This document shows positions 63,514 to 64,000 of a stretch of DNA of 64,000 nt, piece after piece. A program made the position numbers and the translations under genes. Position 1 is the first letter of the stretch. Each line of letters begins with the position of its first letter. The notes below the pieces were generated by a model. It was not told the origin of the DNA. It did not search any database and saw only the letters and a list, made by a program, of their open reading frames with translations. Source of the stretch: Aliikangiella sp. G2MR2-5 (lineage in GTDB: Bacteria; Pseudomonadota; Gammaproteobacteria; Enterobacterales; Kangiellaceae); NCBI RefSeq assembly GCF_015687155.1, contig NZ_JADPQF010000001.1, forward strand, positions 930,001-994,000, given 5' to 3'.

Positions 63514-64000
63514 TTACGCTGATTGAGAAGCTGTTTCTAGCTCTTCCTTCATAGTCGTATGATCGTCACCCTCAGCACCATGCATCCAGTGAACAAGCTT
63601 ATCCGCCATCAAAAAGAGAATTATCGCAGAAACTACTGAAGTTATGGCTATGCCCGAAAAGATAGACATTGCATTATTGATCATATCTGCTTCAGTTCCG
63701 GCGCCATGGCCACCACCAACAAGCGAGCCAACAAAACCAGCAACATAGTTTGCCAGCCCAGTATAGAAGAACCAAACACCCATCAATAATGAAGCGAGTC
63801 TAAGGGGAGCTAGTTTAGTCACCATAGAAAGTCCAATAGGAGATAGACAAAGTTCGCCCATTGTATGGAAGAAATATGCGCCTACTAACCAAAACATACT
63901 TGTTTTGATTGAAGGGTCGCCGCCTTGCTCTAATACCGCACCAACCATGAACAAGAAGCCAACTCCGAGAAGGATAAGGCCTAGTGCAAATTTAACTGGT
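63514..64000 (-). CDS. POT/PTR-family proton:oligopeptide transporter, C-terminal part
   Basis: The gene runs off the right edge; about 162 residues are visible, and the frame stays open to base 64000. FFHTMGELCLSPIGLSMVTKLAP is the conserved C-terminal signature of bacterial DtpA-like transporters (cited as GELCLSPIGLSMVTKLAP). Further helices (VWFFYTGLANYVAGFVG, ITSVVSAIILFLM) and a cytoplasmic tail follow. It imports di- and tripeptides with protons. A strong terminator lies just after the stop. Confidence 0.92.
   Translation of the reverse strand, partial: PVKFALGLILLGVGFLFMVGAVLEQGGDPSIKTSMFWLVGAYFFHTMGELCLSPIGLSMVTKLAPLRLASLLMGVWFFYTGLANYVAGFVGSLVGGGHGAGTEADMINNAMSIFSGIAITSVVSAIILFLMADKLVHWMHGAEGDDHTTMKEELETASQSA

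Overview
The window is chromosomal DNA from a marine-type gammaproteobacterium, of Alteromonadales/Oceanospirillales character and possibly Kangiellaceae-like. The genus is not certain. The base composition is AT-leaning. The gene complement fits: a split class II ribonucleotide reductase (NrdJa/NrdJb), TtcA, QueF, a MoxR/Bat operon, DUF1820, many c-di-GMP enzymes, secreted PKD proteases and TonB receptors. Genes are dense and often translationally coupled; TAATG or ATGA overlaps occur near 16112, 21753, 25304, 50918 and 54581. I found no rRNA, tRNA, CRISPR array or complete prophage.

Layout. 1-6.7 kb: the end of etfA, a secreted beta-helix protein, a Tat-like membrane-anchored amidase, a periplasmic-sensor GGDEF protein and a secreted subtilisin. 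7-16.7 kb: a membrane-linked LuxR-type regulator divergent from a cytochrome b561, a REC-GGDEF-EAL protein, a beta-lactamase-fold lipoprotein, an orphan GspG-like pseudopilin, another GGDEF sensor, and small membrane and acetyltransferase genes. 16.8-20 kb: nrdJa-nrdJb behind two NrdR-like boxes. 20-27.4 kb: moxR-DUF58-DUF4381-batA-batB/C-batD. 27.6-38.6 kb: mixed genes including mntP, a Sel1-repeat protein, a decayed IS3 end, a chemotaxis receptor, a TonB receptor of the zinc (ZnuD-like) type with a small partner, a GDCCVxC protein and a MerR regulator.

38.6-40.7 kb is a gene-poor accessory patch. It holds one intact small ORF, two broken ones, and three GCGTTAG cores within about 1.0 kb that look like integron attC ends; no integrase gene is visible. 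40.7-45.6 kb returns to housekeeping genes (ttcA, a nucleoside-gate membrane protein, a methyltransferase, DUF1820, queF).

The most notable region is 45.6-57.7 kb. Three paralogous outer-membrane beta-barrel genes on the minus strand face a nine-gene plus-strand operon. The operon encodes a periplasmic protein, three TPR proteins (two of them lipoproteins), a small exported protein, one TolQ/ExbB protein, two TolR/ExbD proteins and a TonB-like protein with an AgmX/PglI-type C-terminus. This one-TolQ, two-TolR set with TPR lipoproteins and barrels matches the plan of the Myxococcus Agl-Glt gliding and envelope machine. I infer a proton-driven trans-envelope complex of unknown function. Directly after it lies a 1639-residue lipoprotein with a TolB-like propeller region and ten PKD repeats. 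The window ends with a CBS-domain protein and a truncated POT-family peptide transporter gene.
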